Shown here: positions 1 to 9,247 of the stretch, one piece after another | Position numbering within the stretch: the first letter of the stretch is position 1 | How the letters are laid out: each line of letters opens with the position of its first letter | Program-made: the position numbers and the translations under genes | Source: Actinomycetota bacterium | Lineage (GTDB): Bacteria; Actinomycetota; Actinomycetes; S36-B12; CAIYMF01 | Reading direction: 5' to 3' | Assembly (NCBI GenBank): GCA_009697815.1 | Contig: WLRQ01000024.1 | Coordinates: 1-36,870 of the forward strand | Length of the DNA stretch: 36,870 nucleotides | Notes under the pieces: generated by a model | The model's database searches: none | Seen by the model: the letters and a program-made list of their open reading frames with translations, nothing else | What the model was told of the DNA's origin: nothing

Positions 1-654
1 GCCCTCACGGGCACGGCCGAGGACCTCGCGTGCGGCATCGGCCGTGAGACGTCCGAAGGCATGGCCTGTCGGGAGCAACACGGCAGTGGGTGCGAATCGA
101 TGACCCCCGAGGTGGCTGACCTCGAGGACGCGTGAGCTAACGGAGGAATCGGCGACGAGGGCCTCGACGATCGGGCGTCCATTGACGGCACAGCAGATAT
201 CGCGTCGCCCATTGGTGCACACCAGCAGGAGTGGGTCGTCGTCGCGAGAGCCCCACGGTGGAAGTTCGCCGCGGGAGGCCGCTGTGAGTACGTCGTCGAG
301 GTCGGGGCGCAGCAAGTCGTCGTCGTCGATCACTCCGCTGCGCATCTTCACGCCGCCAGGTGCGGTGTGTGCGAACCAGAAGCGGCGCTGACGTGGATCA
401 CGGTCGGCCCGAACGCGATCGTCGGCGTGATGGCCGGCTGCCCGAGAAAGCAGGATGGTGGTGCCGCTGGTGGTGGAGGTCTCGGCCAGCGCGGACTTCA
501 CGGGGTCGGGGAGGTGTGAGGTCGCGAGTGCCGAGAAACCATAGGGGCCAGGCTGTTCGAGTACCAACCATGCGCGCGCCCGCGGTGCGGACCCTTCGAT
601 CGGTTCGTCAATCTCGGCCGAGCGCATCGAGCAGCGATCCTCGGCGTCGCTCAT
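1..654 (-). CDS. Sucrase/ferredoxin-like family protein (partial, runs off left edge)
   Basis: An open frame runs on the minus strand from ATG at 654 to the left edge without a stop, giving about 218 residues. It begins [18 protein letters not shown]. Two family hallmarks are visible: [16 protein letters not shown] around residues 149-164, and [22 protein letters not shown] further on. These match the Suc_Fer-like family, which has a thioredoxin-like fold and probably binds a [2Fe-2S] cluster through the Cys residues of these motifs. The ATG overlaps the parC stop as ATGA, so the gene is translationally coupled to parC. The exact function of such proteins in actinobacteria is not established. 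The C-terminus is missing from this window. Confidence 0.85.
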   Translation of the reverse strand, partial: MSDAEDRCSMRSAEIDEPIEGSAPRARAWLVLEQPGPYGFSALATSHLPDPVKSALAETSTTSGTTILLSRAAGHHADDRVRADRDPRQRRFWFAHTAPGGVKMRSGVIDDDDLLRPDLDDVLTAASRGELPPWGSRDDDPLLLVCTNGRRDICCAVNGRPIVEALVADSSVSSRVLEVSHLGGHRFAPTAVLLPTGHAFGRLTADAAREVLGRAREG

Positions 655-3122
655 GTGAGCGTCTGGGGACGTGGACCGCCCGGGGTCAGCGGCCCACCTA
701 CTGCGGCAATGGGCTTCGATGTGGGCAGGCCAGAACCATCACGCCTGGGGTCGAGAGGGGGCAGGGGGGCTGGGGCGCCTTGTGGGGTGGCGGCCCGGGC
801 TGGCGCTGGGCCCACCCAGGCCACGAGAAGGGTGTCTTCGCCCTTGAGGAATCGTTGTGCGCGCACGCCCCCGGTGGCTCGGCCCTTGGCCGGGTATTCG
901 GAGAATGGCGTCACCTTCACGGTGGCGCCGGAGGTGCCGGGGAGTGCGCCACTTGTGCCGGCGGCCGTGACGACCACGCAGTCTCGACGAGGGTCGATCG
1001 CGCCGAAGAAGGCGACGCGGTGTCCGTCAGTGACTCGGATCCCGGCCATACCCCCGGCAGGTCGTCCCTGTGGTCGCACCGAGGCTGCGGGGAAGTGGAG
1101 GAGTTGGGCATCCGTGGTGACGAACACCAGGGTCTCGTCGCCGGTCGTGAGTTCGACGGCACCCACGACCTGATCGCCGTCGTCGAGGCGGATGACCGAC
1201 CAGTTGTCCGCGGCGGCGGGAACATCGGGTTGAACGCGTTTGACCGTGCCCTGCGCCGTGCCGAGGGCGAGCCCGGGACCATCGAGCCCGAGGGAGCAGA
1301 GCCCGACGGGCCTCTCACCCTTCTCCAGTTCGACGAGGGCAGCGAGCGGGACACCGCCGGCAAGTGAGGGTGCGCCATGTGTCGGGGGCAGGGTGGGCAG
1401 TTCGAGTACGGGCACACGCAGGACCCGACCGGCACTTGTGACGAGCCCGATCTGCCCGCGTGCCGAACCTCGGACCGCCGACACGATGACGTCGTGAGCG
1501 CCCCGTTCACCATCGACAGGGAGGTCCTTGTCATCCCCGGTGCGGGCCAGCAGGCCGGTGCTCGAGAGCAGCACCACACACGGGTCGTCGGCCACCTCGA
1601 GTGGTACGGCGGTGCGCGTGGGGGAGCCCGCAGCCTCCAACAGCACGGTGCGACGTGGGGTTCCATGATCCTTCGCAACCGCGATGAGCTCATCGCCCAC
1701 GACCTTGCGCAGCCGCTTGTCGTCGTCGAGGATCCCGGAGAGTTCGGCGATGCGGGCCTGGAGCTCGTCGCGTTCGGTCTCGAGTTCGAGACGGCTCACC
1801 TTCGTGAGTCGCCGTAGGGGCATCTCGAGGATGTAGGACGCCTGGATCTCGGACAGGTCAAATACCGAGGTCAATCGTGACTTCGCGTCCGCGGAGTCCT
1901 CTGAGGAGCGGATGAGGGCGATCACCTCATCGATGTCGAGGATCGCGATCAGCAGGCCTGCGACGAGGTGGAGCCGCTCTTCGGCCTTGCGGCGGCGGTA
2001 GGCCGAGCGACGCCTCACGACCTCGAGTCGGTGAGCGACGAACACCTCGAGCATGGCGCGCAGGCCCATGGTGCGGGGCTGGCCCTCGACTAGGGCAACC
2101 GCATTGATGCCGAAGGAGTCCTCCATTGGCGTGAGGGCGTAGAGCTGGTCGAGGACTGCTTCGGGGTGGAACCCGTTCTTGATCTCGATGACGAGCCGGA
2201 GCCCGGACTCCATGTCGGTGAGGTCGGTGACATCGGCGATCCCCGTGAGCTTCTTGGAATCGACGGCCTCTTTGATCTTGGCTATGACCTTCTCAGGGCC
2301 CACGTTGAACGGCAGCTCGGTGACCACGATGCCCTGACGGCGCGGGCTCACGCTTTCAATATGGGCTGTGGCTCGGATACGGAAGGAGCCGCGCCCTGTT
2401 TCGTAGGCCTCGCGGATGCCCTCGAGGCCGATGATCCGTCCCCCCCCGGGGAGGTCCGGCCCGGGGATGAACCCCATGAGGTCATCGAGACTGGCTCGCG
2501 GATTGGCAAGGAGGTGACGGGCGGCCGCTATCACCTCGATCAGATTGTGGGGGGCGATGTTGGTGGCCATGCCCACGGCGATACCGGCGGCTCCATTGAC
2601 CAGCAGGTTGGGAATGGCCGCGGGCAGCACGACCGGCTCGTGTTCGCGGCCGTCGTAGTTGGCGGAGAAGTCGACGACATCCTCATCAAGGGACGTGGTC
2701 ATCAACGTGGCGCTGGTGGCGAGGCGGCACTCGGTGTAGCGCATCGCGGCCGGACCGTCATCGAGTGAGCCGAAGTTGCCGTGACCGTCGACGAGGGGCA
2801 ACCGCAGGGAGAAGGGCTGGGCCATGCGCACGAGGGCGTCATAGATCGCGCCATCACCGTGGGGGTGGAGTTTGCCCATGACATCACCGACGACGCGGGC
2901 ACTCTTGACGTGGGCGCGTTCGGGTCGCAGCCCCATCTCGGCCATTTGGAACAGGATGCGCCGCTGCACCGGCTTAAGGCCGTCACGCGCATCGGGCAGC
3001 GCGCGAGAGTAGATAACGGAGTACGCGTACTCGAGGAATGACCCGCGCATCTCGTCGCCGACGTCGATGTCGACGATGCGCTCCGGTACGGGCGGGGGAG
3101 GGGTCGTGGTGCTGCGGGCCAT
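651..3122 (-). CDS. parC: DNA topoisomerase IV / type IIA topoisomerase subunit A
   Basis: An 823-residue breakage-reunion subunit that, with a GyrB/ParE partner not in this window, cuts and passes double-stranded DNA to decatenate or relax chromosomes. The N-terminal DNA-gate domain is complete: [16 protein letters not shown] near 40-55, [17 protein letters not shown] near 84-100 and [11 protein letters not shown] with catalytic Tyr129. The C-terminal part (about 510-790) has beta-pinwheel-like repeats, but I see no clear GyrA box, which favours ParC over GyrA. The residue equivalent to E. coli GyrA Ser83 is Gly. The frame opens further upstream to 3221, but ATG 3122 (MARSTTT) has AGGAG 13 nt before it and begins just before conserved sequence, while the extra 33 residues are low-complexity. 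The gene is divergent from the gene at 3388. As I recall, Streptomyces parC also lies on the sepH side of this gene group. Confidence 0.9.
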   Translation of the reverse strand: MARSTTTPPPPVPERIVDIDVGDEMRGSFLEYAYSVIYSRALPDARDGLKPVQRRILFQMAEMGLRPERAHVKSARVVGDVMGKLHPHGDGAIYDALVRMAQPFSLRLPLVDGHGNFGSLDDGPAAMRYTECRLATSATLMTTSLDEDVVDFSANYDGREHEPVVLPAAIPNLLVNGAAGIAVGMATNIAPHNLIEVIAAARHLLANPRASLDDLMGFIPGPDLPGGGRIIGLEGIREAYETGRGSFRIRATAHIESVSPRRQGIVVTELPFNVGPEKVIAKIKEAVDSKKLTGIADVTDLTDMESGLRLVIEIKNGFHPEAVLDQLYALTPMEDSFGINAVALVEGQPRTMGLRAMLEVFVAHRLEVVRRRSAYRRRKAEERLHLVAGLLIAILDIDEVIALIRSSEDSADAKSRLTSVFDLSEIQASYILEMPLRRLTKVSRLELETERDELQARIAELSGILDDDKRLRKVVGDELIAVAKDHGTPRRTVLLEAAGSPTRTAVPLEVADDPCVVLLSSTGLLARTGDDKDLPVDGERGAHDVIVSAVRGSARGQIGLVTSAGRVLRVPVLELPTLPPTHGAPSLAGGVPLAALVELEKGERPVGLCSLGLDGPGLALGTAQGTVKRVQPDVPAAADNWSVIRLDDGDQVVGAVELTTGDETLVFVTTDAQLLHFPAASVRPQGRPAGGMAGIRVTDGHRVAFFGAIDPRRDCVVVTAAGTSGALPGTSGATVKVTPFSEYPAKGRATGGVRAQRFLKGEDTLLVAWVGPAPARAATPQGAPAPLPPLDPRRDGSGLPTSKPIAAVGGPLTPGGPRPQTLT

Positions 3123-3375
3123 TCGGGTTCTACCGCTCCTGGGTGGTGGCGATCCGGGCGCGGGCCGGGGTCGTCGGGCTGTGTGCAGCACGTGCGGGCT
3201 GCAGGTAGGACCCGCGTCCACGCGAGGCGAGGGCCCGCGTGCACGAGGTCATGAGCCCACTCTGCCACCGCGATGAGGCGCTGTGAGGGATGGGCGTCGG
3301 GGCTTGCCCGTGTCGGGTGCGGGGCCACGGAGGTGCTGATCCGGAGCAGATACCCCGTGAGCGGTGGAGGCGCGC

Positions 3376-3387
3376 TACGTTGAGCAT
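3376..3387 (+). promoter_or_regulatory. Putative -10 element for a leaderless transcript
   Basis: TACGTT at 3376-3381 is followed by 6 nt and then GTG at 3388. This spacing would place the transcription start on the start codon. No convincing -35 or Shine-Dalgarno sequence is seen for that GTG. Confidence 0.4.
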
Positions 3388-6120
3388 GTGAGCGACGCGA
3401 CGGCTCCTCCCGCGTCGGCACCCGCGCACTGGGAGGCCGACGTCGTCCTGCGTGACGGCAGGACTGTCAGGATCCGTCCGATCACGGCGAACGACGGCGA
3501 GGCGCTCGCGAGTTTCCACAGGTCACTATCGGACCAGACCGTCTATTTCCGGTTCTTCGCCCCCTACCCCGAACTCTCCCAGCGTGACGTCGACCGGTTC
3601 TCCCAGGTCGATCACGTGGATCGGGTCGCACTCGTCGCGACTGTGGGCGGCGAACTTGTGGGGGTGGCGCGCTATGACCGACTCGACGAGACCGACGCCG
3701 AGGTGGCCTTCGTCGTGCGCGATGACCATCAGGGTCGGGGTTTGGGATCGGTACTCCTCGAACATCTCGCGGCTGCGGCGCGCGAGCGCGACGTCCGGAG
3801 ATTCGTTGCCGAAGTGCTCCCATCGAATAGGCGCATGCTCGCCACATTCGAAGAGGCTGGCTATCATCCCTCGCACCGGATCGAGGACGGTGTCGTGGTG
3901 CTCTCTTTCGATATCGCGCCCTCGCATTCCTCGGAGAGGGTGCGCGTGGCGCGCGAGCACCGTGCCGAGGCGCGCAGCGTCGCGGCACTCGTGGCACCGA
4001 AGTCGGTCGTGATCGTCGGCGCGGGTCGCGACACGGCGTCGCTCGGTCACCAGATGTTGCGCCACCTCATGGACTCTGGGTTCACCGGGCGGATCTACGT
4101 GGTCAACCGTGTGGCTGCGGCACAGGGGGCGACCGTGCTGGGGGTGCCGACCTACGCACGTGTGCGTGACATCGCAGAGAGCGTGGATCTCGCGGTTGTC
4201 GCGGTGCCGGTCGAGGAGGTCTCGGGGGTAGTCGACGACTGCGCAGCCATTGGTGTCGCCGGGCTCCTCGTGGTGTCGAGCGGGTTCGCCGAGTCCGGGC
4301 CAGAAGGGCTGGCGCGGCAACGGGCTCTGGTGCGACGGGCGCGGGGCAACGGCATGCGCGTCATTGGGCCCAATGCGCTCGGCATCGTCAACACCGATCC
4401 GCTCGTTCAGCTGAACGCATCCCTCGCGCCGTCGATGCCGCGCCGGGCGCCGATTGGCTTCTTCTGCCAGAGCGGCGCTCTTGGCGGCACGATTCTGGCC
4501 CGTGCACATCGCCGGGGGCTGGGTGTCTCGACGTTCGTCTCTGCGGGAAACCGGGCCGACATCTCAGGCAATGACCTCCTGCAGTTTTGGGAGGACGACA
4601 CCAGCACCGACGTGGTGCTGCTCTACCTCGAGAGCCTGGGCAATCCTCGGAAGTTCACTCGGATCGCCCGTCGCCTCTCACGCAGCAAGCCCGTCGTGGC
4701 GATGAGGACTGGGCGCTCGACGCAGTCTTACCCCCTGGGGCACAGCGTTAGGCGAACGACGTTGCCGGTGGCTGCCGTCGACTCGATCTTCGCCCAGGCA
4801 GGCGTGATCGAGACCGACTCGCTGGGTCAGCTATTCGATGTGGCGGGGCTCCTGGCCTTTCAGCCTCTGCCACAAGGGAGTCGGGTGGCGGTGGTCGGAA
4901 ACTCCGATGCCCTCGCGGTGCTGACAACCGATGCGTGTGAGTCGTCGGGATTGAGCGTCGTGGGCGCGCCGGTCACGCTCAGGCAAGATTGTGACGTCGA
5001 CACGTTCGCCCGGTCGATCAGGGAGGTGCTCGGTGATGATCACGTCGACTCCCTCGTGATCACGCATGTACCCATGCTGGGAGTGCCCGGGCAGCCATGG
5101 GAACGCGCGATCTCGGCCGCCGCGACGGGCGCGACCAAGCCGGTGGTGGCCGTCCTCGTCGCAGCACGCGACGAGAGTGGCCTGATCGCACCACAGCCCG
5201 GATCGGTCGATCCGGCCCCGGGGTCGGTTCCGTTCTACGGAACGGTCGAAGAGGCAGTCATGGCTCTGAGCCGGGTCACCCGGTATGCGCAATGGCGCGC
5301 GCGCCCATTGGGGGAGATTCCCGATTTCGCTGACCTGCGGCGTGAGGAGGCCGCCGCGGTTGTCCTTGAGGTGCTCGGGTCCTCGGACGTGGGTCACGCG
5401 GAAAGGGATGCCCAGGGAGAGGACGGGGTCGAGCTCCGGGCCCAGGACCCGGCTGACCAACTCAGCCGGATACTCGCGGCCTATGGAATCGAGGTCTGGC
5501 CGGGTAGCCCCGTCGCGAGTGAGGACGAGGCTGTCGCTGCCTCCGAGACGGTGGGCTACCCGGTGGTGCTCAAGACTCTCGACATCCGCTTCGCCTCCCG
5601 CACCGATCTGGGTGGGCTCAGGCTCAACCTCGACAATCAATCAGCGGTGCGCAACGCGTATGCCTCGATGGCCGCATCGCTAGACCCGGACGCAGCCGCC
5701 AACCTCGTGGTGCAGGGAATGGCCCCGCCGGGTGTCGCCTGTGTGGTCGGCTCGGTCGAGGACGCCTTGTTCGGCCCGGTGGTTTCATTCGGGCTCTCGG
5801 GTGTGGTGCCCGAGCTTCTCGGCGATCGCGGCTATCGCATCCCACCGCTGACCGACGCAGACGCCCGTGACCTTGTGGCTGCACCTGGTGCCTCGCCGGT
5901 CCTGGACGGTGTGGGTGGGTCTACCACGGCGGATCGCGATGCTCTGGAGAACTTAGTGCTGCGCGTTGGGCTGCTCGCTGACGACCTGCCCGAGGTCGGT
6001 GACCTCGTACTCGAACCGGTGGTCGTCTCGGCTTCCGGTCTCGTTGTTCTGGGTGCCCGCGCGGTGCTGCGACACCCCGCCGCGCGGACTGACTCACGTG
6101 CGCGGCGGCTCGGTACCTGA
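3388..6120 (+). CDS. GNAT acetyltransferase / acyl-CoA synthetase (NDP-forming)-like fusion, Pat type
   Basis: About 910 residues. An N-terminal GNAT domain (about 15-170) shows the acetyl-CoA loop DHQGRGLGSVLLEHL and the motif FEEAGY. It is followed by a CoA-binding Rossmann domain (VVIVGAGRDTASLGHQML, about 200-300), a succinyl-CoA-ligase-like region with CQSGALGG, and a C-terminal ATP-grasp domain (LAAYGIEVWPGSP to the end). This is the architecture of protein lysine acetyltransferases of the Pat/PatZ group, but with GNAT first, as in actinobacteria. The NDP-forming ligase part is often catalytically inactive in this group and may act as a sensor. The His within PLGHSVRR sits near where ADP-forming synthetases carry the phospho-His, but the usual following residues differ. 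Likely substrates are protein lysines such as those of acetyl-CoA synthetase (inference). GTG 3388 was preferred over GTG 3364 because of the -10-like hexamer just upstream. Confidence 0.85.
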   Translation: MSDATAPPASAPAHWEADVVLRDGRTVRIRPITANDGEALASFHRSLSDQTVYFRFFAPYPELSQRDVDRFSQVDHVDRVALVATVGGELVGVARYDRLDETDAEVAFVVRDDHQGRGLGSVLLEHLAAAARERDVRRFVAEVLPSNRRMLATFEEAGYHPSHRIEDGVVVLSFDIAPSHSSERVRVAREHRAEARSVAALVAPKSVVIVGAGRDTASLGHQMLRHLMDSGFTGRIYVVNRVAAAQGATVLGVPTYARVRDIAESVDLAVVAVPVEEVSGVVDDCAAIGVAGLLVVSSGFAESGPEGLARQRALVRRARGNGMRVIGPNALGIVNTDPLVQLNASLAPSMPRRAPIGFFCQSGALGGTILARAHRRGLGVSTFVSAGNRADISGNDLLQFWEDDTSTDVVLLYLESLGNPRKFTRIARRLSRSKPVVAMRTGRSTQSYPLGHSVRRTTLPVAAVDSIFAQAGVIETDSLGQLFDVAGLLAFQPLPQGSRVAVVGNSDALAVLTTDACESSGLSVVGAPVTLRQDCDVDTFARSIREVLGDDHVDSLVITHVPMLGVPGQPWERAISAAATGATKPVVAVLVAARDESGLIAPQPGSVDPAPGSVPFYGTVEEAVMALSRVTRYAQWRARPLGEIPDFADLRREEAAAVVLEVLGSSDVGHAERDAQGEDGVELRAQDPADQLSRILAAYGIEVWPGSPVASEDEAVAASETVGYPVVLKTLDIRFASRTDLGGLRLNLDNQSAVRNAYASMAASLDPDAAANLVVQGMAPPGVACVVGSVEDALFGPVVSFGLSGVVPELLGDRGYRIPPLTDADARDLVAAPGASPVLDGVGGSTTADRDALENLVLRVGLLADDLPEVGDLVLEPVVVSASGLVVLGARAVLRHPAARTDSRARRLGT

Positions 6121-6162
6121 CTACCGGGTCGTTTCCCTGCGGTGAGGTGGGAGGATGCACTC

Positions 6163-6756
6163 ATGACCAGTGACACCGCCGGCACTCTCGCCCCGCGTCT
6201 GCGCGCCGACATCGAGCGAAGCGGCTACTACCCCGACCTCGTGAGCGACACCCTCGACACCTCACTTGCCGGCGAGCCGGTGCTCTCCTACGTCGTGCAC
6301 CACGAAGCCACGTTCGACCACGACGAGTTGCGCCGTCACGTGACCGTGCTCGCGCTGACGCCCACCAGGCTGATCGTTGGGCACACGGACGAACATGCGG
6401 CGGACGACACCTCCACAACCGCCTACGCGACAGCCTCGACTGAGGCGGTGCGTCTGGAGCGGATCGATTCTGTGGTGGTCACCCGAGTGGCAGCTGACGC
6501 CGCGAAGTACCGGCGGGGCACACCCGTACGCGAGGTCGTCCTGACGATCGGTTGGGGCGCGGTCAGCCGCATCGAACTCGAGTCGGCCTCGTGTGGCGAC
6601 CCCGAGTGCGACGCCGATCACGGTTACACCGGAACCGCCTCCAACGACGATCTGGCGCTGAGGGTGTCTGAAGCGGCCGATGGCGCCGAGGTCGTCGCAC
6701 AGACCCTCACTTTCGCCGGGGCACTGTCGCAGGCCACGGCGACGCGAACGCGCTAA
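6163..6756 (+). CDS. DUF5998 family protein
   Basis: About 197 residues beginning MTSDTAGTLAPRLRADIERSG. The start is set by GGAGG 8 nt upstream of ATG 6163; a GTG at 6142 lies in the same frame without a ribosome site. The protein is mostly beta-rich, with a conserved-looking core (VLALTPTRLIVGHTDEH, residues about 60-76) and a CGDPECDADHGYTG segment with two Cys and a His that could hold a metal. It has no signal peptide or membrane segment. It resembles DUF5998, a family of unknown function that often sits next to sepH in actinobacteria. It follows the Pat-like gene by 42 bp and converges with sepH. Confidence 0.8.
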   Translation: MTSDTAGTLAPRLRADIERSGYYPDLVSDTLDTSLAGEPVLSYVVHHEATFDHDELRRHVTVLALTPTRLIVGHTDEHAADDTSTTAYATASTEAVRLERIDSVVVTRVAADAAKYRRGTPVREVVLTIGWGAVSRIELESASCGDPECDADHGYTGTASNDDLALRVSEAADGAEVVAQTLTFAGALSQATATRTR

Positions 6757-6794
6757 CCCCGGGTCGAGTTCCCTGGCTCGGACGCGATGTCGTG

Positions 6795-6818
6795 GTCTGA
6801 CCGCCAGCGGTGTCAGAC
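6795..6818. terminator. Hairpin between convergent DUF5998 and sepH
   Basis: GTCTGAC-CGC at 6795-6804 pairs with GCGGTGTCAGAC at 6807-6818, a stem of about 10 bp with a 2-nt bulge. It overlaps the sepH stop codon and lies about 40 nt after the DUF5998 stop. There is no U-tract, as is common for high-GC actinobacterial terminators. Confidence 0.45.
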
Positions 6819-7805
6819 GTCCGGGTTGCGGCTTCCGAAGAGGATCTCGTCCCAGCTAGGCACTGTGGCGCGAGGCTTCTCGCCCTTCTCCACGTCACCG
6901 GCTGCCCGCACGGGTGTCTCACGGACCGACTTGCGACGGGCGCGCCGCGAAGTGCGAGGGGGCTGTGGCATCGCTGGGGGATCCTCGGGCTCAGTGCCGA
7001 GGGCATCGACGAACGAGTCGGGCTCAGGTTCCACGGGCGGTCGGTCGACGGAGGCGAGGGGGACTCGTTCAACGACCTCGACGAGGTTGGCCCCGGAGTC
7101 GCGCTCGACGATCGCGGTGAAGGCTGCGTCGGGATCGTCGATGTCCTCACTCCAGCTCGGAGTGTCGAGTTGGTCAGTGCTGGCAAGTCCGACGAGGAAT
7201 GGGCGGGAGCCGGGGCGAGCCACCTCGACGGTGGGCCGGTCGCCGAAGACCCAGGCGCTCGCAAGGTCGTCCGCGACAACGGTGCGGCGAGCAGCGTCGA
7301 AGACCCACAACGCGCTGCTCGCTCCGATCTCAGCGATGGTCAGGGGCTCCCATGACGCGAGCAGGGACCACCGGCCGTCCTCGCGGCGCCATGCGTCCCA
7401 TTCGAGTAGTCCGACATCGACACCGCCGCCCTCGAGGGCATCGAGGACCGTGTCGTGCACGCTGCGGTACTCGCCCCCGAGGCGAATCTCGACCTCGATA
7501 GCCTGCTGCGCGATGTGCTGTCGCTCGGCAATCACGGGCCCGGCGAATCGCAACACGCGCTCGATGCTGAGCCCTGAACTGGCCGCGATGTCGTCGGGGT
7601 CCTGGCCGTGCCGGACCCGTTGCTGGATATCGCGAGGGGTGGCGCCGTCCAGGGTGATCGCCACTTGGCCAACGCGACCACGGTCTCGGCGCAGGGCGGC
7701 CTCGAGCCTGTCGTCATGAGGTAGTAGGTACTGGGCACCGTCCGTGGTGCTGAGTACGAGGGAGGCCCCGTCGTCGGATAGGCCCACAAAGGACAACTCG
7801 CGCAT
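6813..7805 (-). CDS. sepH: Septation protein SepH
   Basis: A cytoplasmic cell-division protein of about 330 residues. In Streptomyces and mycobacteria SepH stimulates FtsZ assembly and Z-ring formation. The N-terminal DUF3071 domain starts MRELSFVGLSDDGASLVL and contains a helix-turn-helix-like segment (TPRDIQQRVRHGQDPDDIAASSGLSIERVLRFAGP, residues about 54-90, broken here only by length). A disordered linker rich in Pro, Arg and acidic residues follows. The extreme C-terminus carries the family signature TVPSWDEILFGSRNPD. ATG 7805 is preceded by GGAGGAGG at ideal spacing; the open frame continues 31 codons upstream without family similarity. The gene lies downstream of an MFS gene on the same strand, separated by 182 bp, and probably has its own promoter. 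Confidence 0.93.
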   Translation of the reverse strand: MRELSFVGLSDDGASLVLSTTDGAQYLLPHDDRLEAALRRDRGRVGQVAITLDGATPRDIQQRVRHGQDPDDIAASSGLSIERVLRFAGPVIAERQHIAQQAIEVEIRLGGEYRSVHDTVLDALEGGGVDVGLLEWDAWRREDGRWSLLASWEPLTIAEIGASSALWVFDAARRTVVADDLASAWVFGDRPTVEVARPGSRPFLVGLASTDQLDTPSWSEDIDDPDAAFTAIVERDSGANLVEVVERVPLASVDRPPVEPEPDSFVDALGTEPEDPPAMPQPPRTSRRARRKSVRETPVRAAGDVEKGEKPRATVPSWDEILFGSRNPDV

Positions 7806-7987
7806 CGGTCCTCCTCCGGTAGTCACGCGTACGCCCGGGTGAGGCGGACGACGCGTCCCAGTGTCGTCCCCGGTCGCGTCCGGGTCGAGTACCGCCACGC
7901 GGTAAGCGGCGTGTTGGTGCCGTCGCGCAGCAAGTCACGGGAACGGGTGTCGGCATCGAGGTTTCGGGCGACGTGGGTATGAGGGCC

Positions 7988-9190
7988 TCAGGCGTGAGCG
8001 GCAGCCCATGCGCGGTTGAGCGCCGGGAACGAGACGAGGACCGTCACGAAGGTCAAGAGCGCTGATCCGAAGGCGATCCAATAGGCCGTCGATGCCCCCG
8101 ACCGGTCGATCACGAAACCTGCGAGCGCGGCTGAGACGGCCATTCCGAGGCCGAGACCGGTGTTCGTCCAGACGAGCCCCTCGGTCATGCGGGCGTTCGG
8201 GACGAGCCGCTCGATCAGGGCGTAACCATTGATCAGGACGGGGGAGACCACCAGTCCTGCGACAAGACATTGAACACCGAGCCACCACGGGTTCCCGATG
8301 AGTGGGAACGCAATGGTCGAAAGTGCGAGAAGCCCCGAGGCGACAAGGAATTGGCGATGGAGTGGGACCCGCATCCGAGCAGATCCCAGAATCACTCCTG
8401 CCAGCCCGGAGGACAGGGCGTAGAGGCCGAGGAGGAGCCCGGTCCAGCCCCGGACCCCGCGCTCGTCGGCGAAGGCGACCGTGACGACCTCGAACGACCC
8501 GAACAGTCCGCCGAGAAAAACGAAGGCGATGGTCACCGAAAGCACCCCGGGGAACCACACCGCCGAGCCGGCGCCGCGATGAGTGTCACCGCCCGCCGGG
8601 GGTTCGGTCTGGGGAAGACGCACGAACAGTGCTGATCCCACGATGAGCAAGATGGCGACGGCAGCAAGAGCGCCGAAGTCGACGACCGATACCGCTAGCA
8701 CGGTCGCCAGTGGGGGACCGGCGACGTAGATGAACTCATCGATCACCGACTCGTAGGCAAAGGCCGTGCGCAGGGCGGGCGGCTCGCCCGCCAGCAGGAA
8801 GGCCCAGCGAGCGCGGACCATCGCACCGACGTTCGGGAACAGGCCACCAGAGAAGATCACGGCCGCGAACAGCGACCATGAAGGTGCACCCAGTTGGACG
8901 AGGCTGATGAATGCGATCAGTCCGAACACATGGCCCGCGACGAGCAGAGGAAGCGTCTTTCGTTGACCGAATCGGTCGACAGCCCGACCGAACATGGGCC
9001 CGAATACTGCGTTCGCGAGGGCACCTGTCGCCGATAGCGCTCCGGCTAGGGCGTAACTGCCCGTCTGCGACGACACGAGCAGGACCTCGCCCAGTCCGAG
9101 CATCGACATGGGCAGGCGTGCCAGAAGCGCCGCGTTCGACATCGCGAAGGCGCCTGGCACGCGCAGGACGTCCCTATAGGGAGAGAGCAC
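7988..9190 (-). CDS. MFS transporter
   Basis: 400 residues, strongly hydrophobic, with about 12 predicted membrane helices. The loop between helices 2 and 3 has the MFS-like sequence [16 protein letters not shown] (about 69-84). The start of the protein ([18 protein letters not shown]) resembles the YbfB/multidrug-like MFS group common near sepH and hemH in actinobacteria. The substrate cannot be read from the sequence. GTG 9190 has TACCGT 6 nt upstream on the minus strand, so it may be leaderless. The gene is divergent from hemH. Confidence 0.85.
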   Translation of the reverse strand: MLSPYRDVLRVPGAFAMSNAALLARLPMSMLGLGEVLLVSSQTGSYALAGALSATGALANAVFGPMFGRAVDRFGQRKTLPLLVAGHVFGLIAFISLVQLGAPSWSLFAAVIFSGGLFPNVGAMVRARWAFLLAGEPPALRTAFAYESVIDEFIYVAGPPLATVLAVSVVDFGALAAVAILLIVGSALFVRLPQTEPPAGGDTHRGAGSAVWFPGVLSVTIAFVFLGGLFGSFEVVTVAFADERGVRGWTGLLLGLYALSSGLAGVILGSARMRVPLHRQFLVASGLLALSTIAFPLIGNPWWLGVQCLVAGLVVSPVLINGYALIERLVPNARMTEGLVWTNTGLGLGMAVSAALAGFVIDRSGASTAYWIAFGSALLTFVTVLVSFPALNRAWAAAHA

Positions 9191-9202
9191 CTCATGACGG
9201 TA
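9191..9202 (-). promoter_or_regulatory. Putative -10 element for the MFS gene (leaderless)
   Basis: On the minus strand TACCGT (9202 to 9197) is followed by 6 nt and then GTG at 9190. There is no Shine-Dalgarno sequence. Confidence 0.4.
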
Positions 9203-9247
9203 CCGACCCCAGGTGCGTCCGGCCGAATCCCTTGGGAGTATTCACCC

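Noticed and set aside
360-1367. Long plus-strand open frame of 335 codons opposite parC
   Set aside because: It lies antisense to clear Suc_Fer-like and parC coding sequence and its translation is low-complexity Arg/Gly-rich; typical high-GC shadow frame.
3123-3221. N-terminal extension of ParC from an upstream in-frame start
   Set aside because: The added 33 residues are Pro/Arg-rich and unlike type IIA topoisomerases; ATG 3122 has a ribosome site and starts next to conserved sequence.
9194-9247. ATG 9194 as the hemH start
   Set aside because: It would leave 3 bp between divergent start codons and overlap the MFS -10 candidate; GTG 9248 has GGGAG at 9 nt and starts just before the conserved core.
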